A DNA stretch of 16,987 nt, from NCBI GenBank assembly GCA_964349885.1, contig CAYGIQ010000047.1, forward strand, positions 1 through 16,987. Reading direction: 5' to 3'. How positions within the stretch are numbered: the first letter of the stretch is position 1; the number at the start of each line of letters is the position of its first letter. The notes under the pieces were generated by a model, which had not been told where the DNA came from, did no database searches, and saw only the letters and a list, made by a program, of their open reading frames with translations. This DNA is from UBA1413 sp964349885 (GTDB taxonomy: Bacteria > Bacteroidota > Bacteroidia > Bacteroidales > Prolixibacteraceae). Positions 15,549 to 16,987 of the stretch are shown here, piece by piece. The translations under genes were made by a program, and so were the position numbers.

Positions 15549-15572
15549 GGCCGGTTGCATTCGCAACCGGCC
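15549..15572 (-). terminator. GC-rich 10-bp hairpin, likely terminator of the oxidoreductase gene
   Basis: GGCCGGTTGC (15549-15558) and GCAACCGGCC (15563-15572) are a perfect 10-bp inverted repeat around a four-base ATTC loop. It begins 33 nt after the stop codon of the leftward oxidoreductase gene. The sequence after the stem on that strand (TTGCTGTTGATG) is only moderately T-rich, so termination efficiency is uncertain. The position and stability are strong. Confidence 0.65.
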
Positions 15573-15605
15573 AGCAATAACTTTATGTAAGAGCAACTGC
15601 GAAAA

Positions 15606-16973
15606 CTATACCGTTCCGGGAACCGGAACCTCGGCTGTATCCACAATGCCTACTTTGCCCATAATGTATACATCAGGACCCAGCTTCATGTCAGAGTTCA
15701 TCATCTCCTCGAAGGTAACTTCTTTCCCTGTATAGGCAGAGGCCCTTCCCATTATGGCTACCATATTGGAGATGGCAGTTCCCTCGGCCTCGTTAATTGG
15801 AATGTTTTGACGGATACAGGTTACCAGATTTATATGCTCTTGCACGTATGGATCAACTTTCACCGACCGAGTAGGTTCACCAGCATCGTTAACAGGATAC
15901 TGAAAGTTGTAAACTGGGTTCATTGAGAGGTCGTAAATGGCATTCTGACAGTTGGTCTGCCCGCGGGTACCCCTTATCCATTCGCTGACATTGGTAACCG
16001 TTCCATTCATTTGGCGGCACATGCTATGCATATGCATGCCATTATCGTACACAAAATCGATCGAGAAATTGTCGAACTGATCGCCGGTTACCCTGCGCTG
16101 ACGTGAGCCAAAACCAACAGCTTTTATTGGATGGGTTCCTGTAAACCAGTTTACTACATCGATATTGTGGATATGTTGTTCAACAATGTGATCGCCCGAT
16201 ACCCAGAGCCAATTAACCCAATCGCGAATCATATACTCCATTTCGGACCAATCGGCCTGTGGGTTTCGATACCAAAGCTGCGACTGATTCCAGTAAGCAT
16301 TTGCTCCAATAATTTCGCCAATTGCACCGGTAGCCACCTGTTTGTATATATCAATATAATCGGCTTGATGCCGCCGCTGAGTTCCTGTTATAACCTTTAA
16401 GCCCAACCCGTCGGCCACCTTGGAAGAGGCCATAATCCGGCGCACACCTTGTGGGTCGACCGCAACTGGTTTTTCCATAAACACGTGCTTTCTGGCATTT
16501 ACAGCTGCCTCAAAATGGTCTGGGCGGAACACAGGAGGCGCACAAAGAATTACAATGTCAACATCGGATGCGATAACCCTTTCGTAGTTGTCGAAACCAA
16601 CAAAACAGTTCTCTTCTGGCACTTCAACATTAAAATCTTTTAAAATTCTGGCCTTGCAAGAGTCGACCCGGTCTTTGAAAACATCGCCAAGGGCAGTAAT
16701 AGTTAAATTTGGACCTGAAGATAACCAGTTCAGCGCAGCACCGGTACCACGCCCGCCGCAACCAATAATGCCGGCTTTGAGCGGACGACCATCAGGAGCC
16801 AACTCAAGCATTGGAGGTAGATTAAGATCTGAGAGTTGTTTAAAACTGCCCCGGTCGGCCGAACCACCCCCTGATGAACACGATGCCAAGGGACCGAACC
16901 CAACGGTACCCACAGCTCCTATGGCAGCAGCACCGGTCAGGAATTTTCTTCTCGAAAAGTTTGTTTCACTCAT
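15606..16973 (-). CDS. Gfo/Idh/MocA-family oxidoreductase (Tat lipoprotein)
   Basis: NAD(P)-dependent sugar or sugar-derivative dehydrogenase of the glucose-fructose oxidoreductase family, 455 residues, exported folded with its cofactor. The N-terminus NFSRRKFLTGAAA has the twin-arginine motif (Arg8-Arg9) and continues to a canonical lipobox LASC (Cys32 lipidated). The Rossmann domain has AGIIGCGGRG (67-76), Asp97 after the second strand (ALGDVF) and the family motif MEKPV (166-170). The C-terminal domain holds EQHIHNIDVVNW (265-276), the usual catalytic-histidine region. The ATG at 16973 directly precedes the Tat signal; only 14 nt of upstream sequence are in the window, so its promoter and operon partners are unseen. 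A strong hairpin follows the stop. The exact substrate cannot be told; such paralogues are abundant in polysaccharide-degrading Bacteroidota. Confidence 0.9.
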   Translation of the reverse strand: MSETNFSRRKFLTGAAAIGAVGTVGFGPLASCSSGGGSADRGSFKQLSDLNLPPMLELAPDGRPLKAGIIGCGGRGTGAALNWLSSGPNLTITALGDVFKDRVDSCKARILKDFNVEVPEENCFVGFDNYERVIASDVDIVILCAPPVFRPDHFEAAVNARKHVFMEKPVAVDPQGVRRIMASSKVADGLGLKVITGTQRRHQADYIDIYKQVATGAIGEIIGANAYWNQSQLWYRNPQADWSEMEYMIRDWVNWLWVSGDHIVEQHIHNIDVVNWFTGTHPIKAVGFGSRQRRVTGDQFDNFSIDFVYDNGMHMHSMCRQMNGTVTNVSEWIRGTRGQTNCQNAIYDLSMNPVYNFQYPVNDAGEPTRSVKVDPYVQEHINLVTCIRQNIPINEAEGTAISNMVAIMGRASAYTGKEVTFEEMMNSDMKLGPDVYIMGKVGIVDTAEVPVPGTV

Positions 16974-16987
16974 AATAGGTATACTAT

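Larger units (their letters stand above)
15268..15605. other. 338-nt intergenic region between the oxidoreductase gene and coaX
   Basis: No convincing gene is seen here; open frames in it are overhangs from frames opposite coaX or the oxidoreductase. It holds two hairpins near the oxidoreductase end (15479-15495 and 15549-15572) and the coaX Shine-Dalgarno (15276-15281). On the minus strand CATTTTTG (plus-strand 15348-15355) is one base off the -7 consensus and has a TTG 23 nt upstream, giving a weak coaX promoter candidate. A 4-bp GGGG/CCCC hairpin (15332-15346) would fall in the coaX leader. Confidence 0.5.

Noticed and set aside
1..16987. Search for CRISPR arrays, insertion sequences, phage genes, toxin-antitoxin or defence modules
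   Set aside because: No direct-repeat arrays, transposase motifs or such gene pairs are seen. PglZ here belongs to PorX and is not part of a BREX/Pgl phage-defence set, as no BREX partner genes are nearby.

Overview
The window looks like chromosomal DNA of a member of the Bacteroidota, probably a Bacteroidales/Marinilabiliales-type lineage. This rests on a type IX secretion (T9SS) regulator PorX next to a PorW/SprE-type lipoprotein, an HU-CCDC81-like + transmembrane + SPOR protein typical of the phylum, and TAnnTTTG -7 promoter boxes. Shine-Dalgarno sequences are mostly absent. Coding density is high and every long gene is intact. I see no mobile elements, CRISPR arrays, tRNA or rRNA.

Left part (1-6262). 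mtnA (methionine salvage) reads rightward and converges on a leftward HU/SPOR membrane protein gene. A compact divergent promoter region separates that gene from galE (UDP-glucose 4-epimerase). galE is followed by rfbB (dTDP-glucose 4,6-dehydratase) and, 10 nt after rfbB, by an exported amidase-signature hydrolase with a Tat/lipoprotein signal. A leftward single-domain mannose-1-phosphate guanylyltransferase converges on this cluster with a 21-nt gap. Three nucleotide-sugar enzymes (UDP-, dTDP- and GDP-linked) therefore lie within about 5 kb.

Middle (7352-9045). mlaE and mlaF overlap by 4 nt (ATGA) and form the permease and ATPase of an Mla/MCE lipid transporter. No MCE-domain substrate-binding gene follows. 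A hairpin with a T-tract ends this unit and overlaps the end of the convergent porX.

Right part (9046-16973), all leftward. A Tat-lipoprotein Gfo/Idh/MocA oxidoreductase ends at a strong 10-bp hairpin. It is followed by coaX (type III pantothenate kinase), then the 1229-residue PorW/SprE lipoprotein and porX. PorX (receiver + PglZ-type phosphatase domain) regulates T9SS genes and PorW/SprE is a T9SS component, so their likely co-transcription links control and machinery.

The most interesting observations are three divergent tandem copies of a roughly 110-residue module at the C-terminus of PorW/SprE and the porW-porX adjacency. The HU-TM-SPOR protein, with its GTG start almost on top of its promoter, is also worth a look. 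I found no clearly new multi-gene system. The triple-repeat PorW is the best candidate for undescribed biology.
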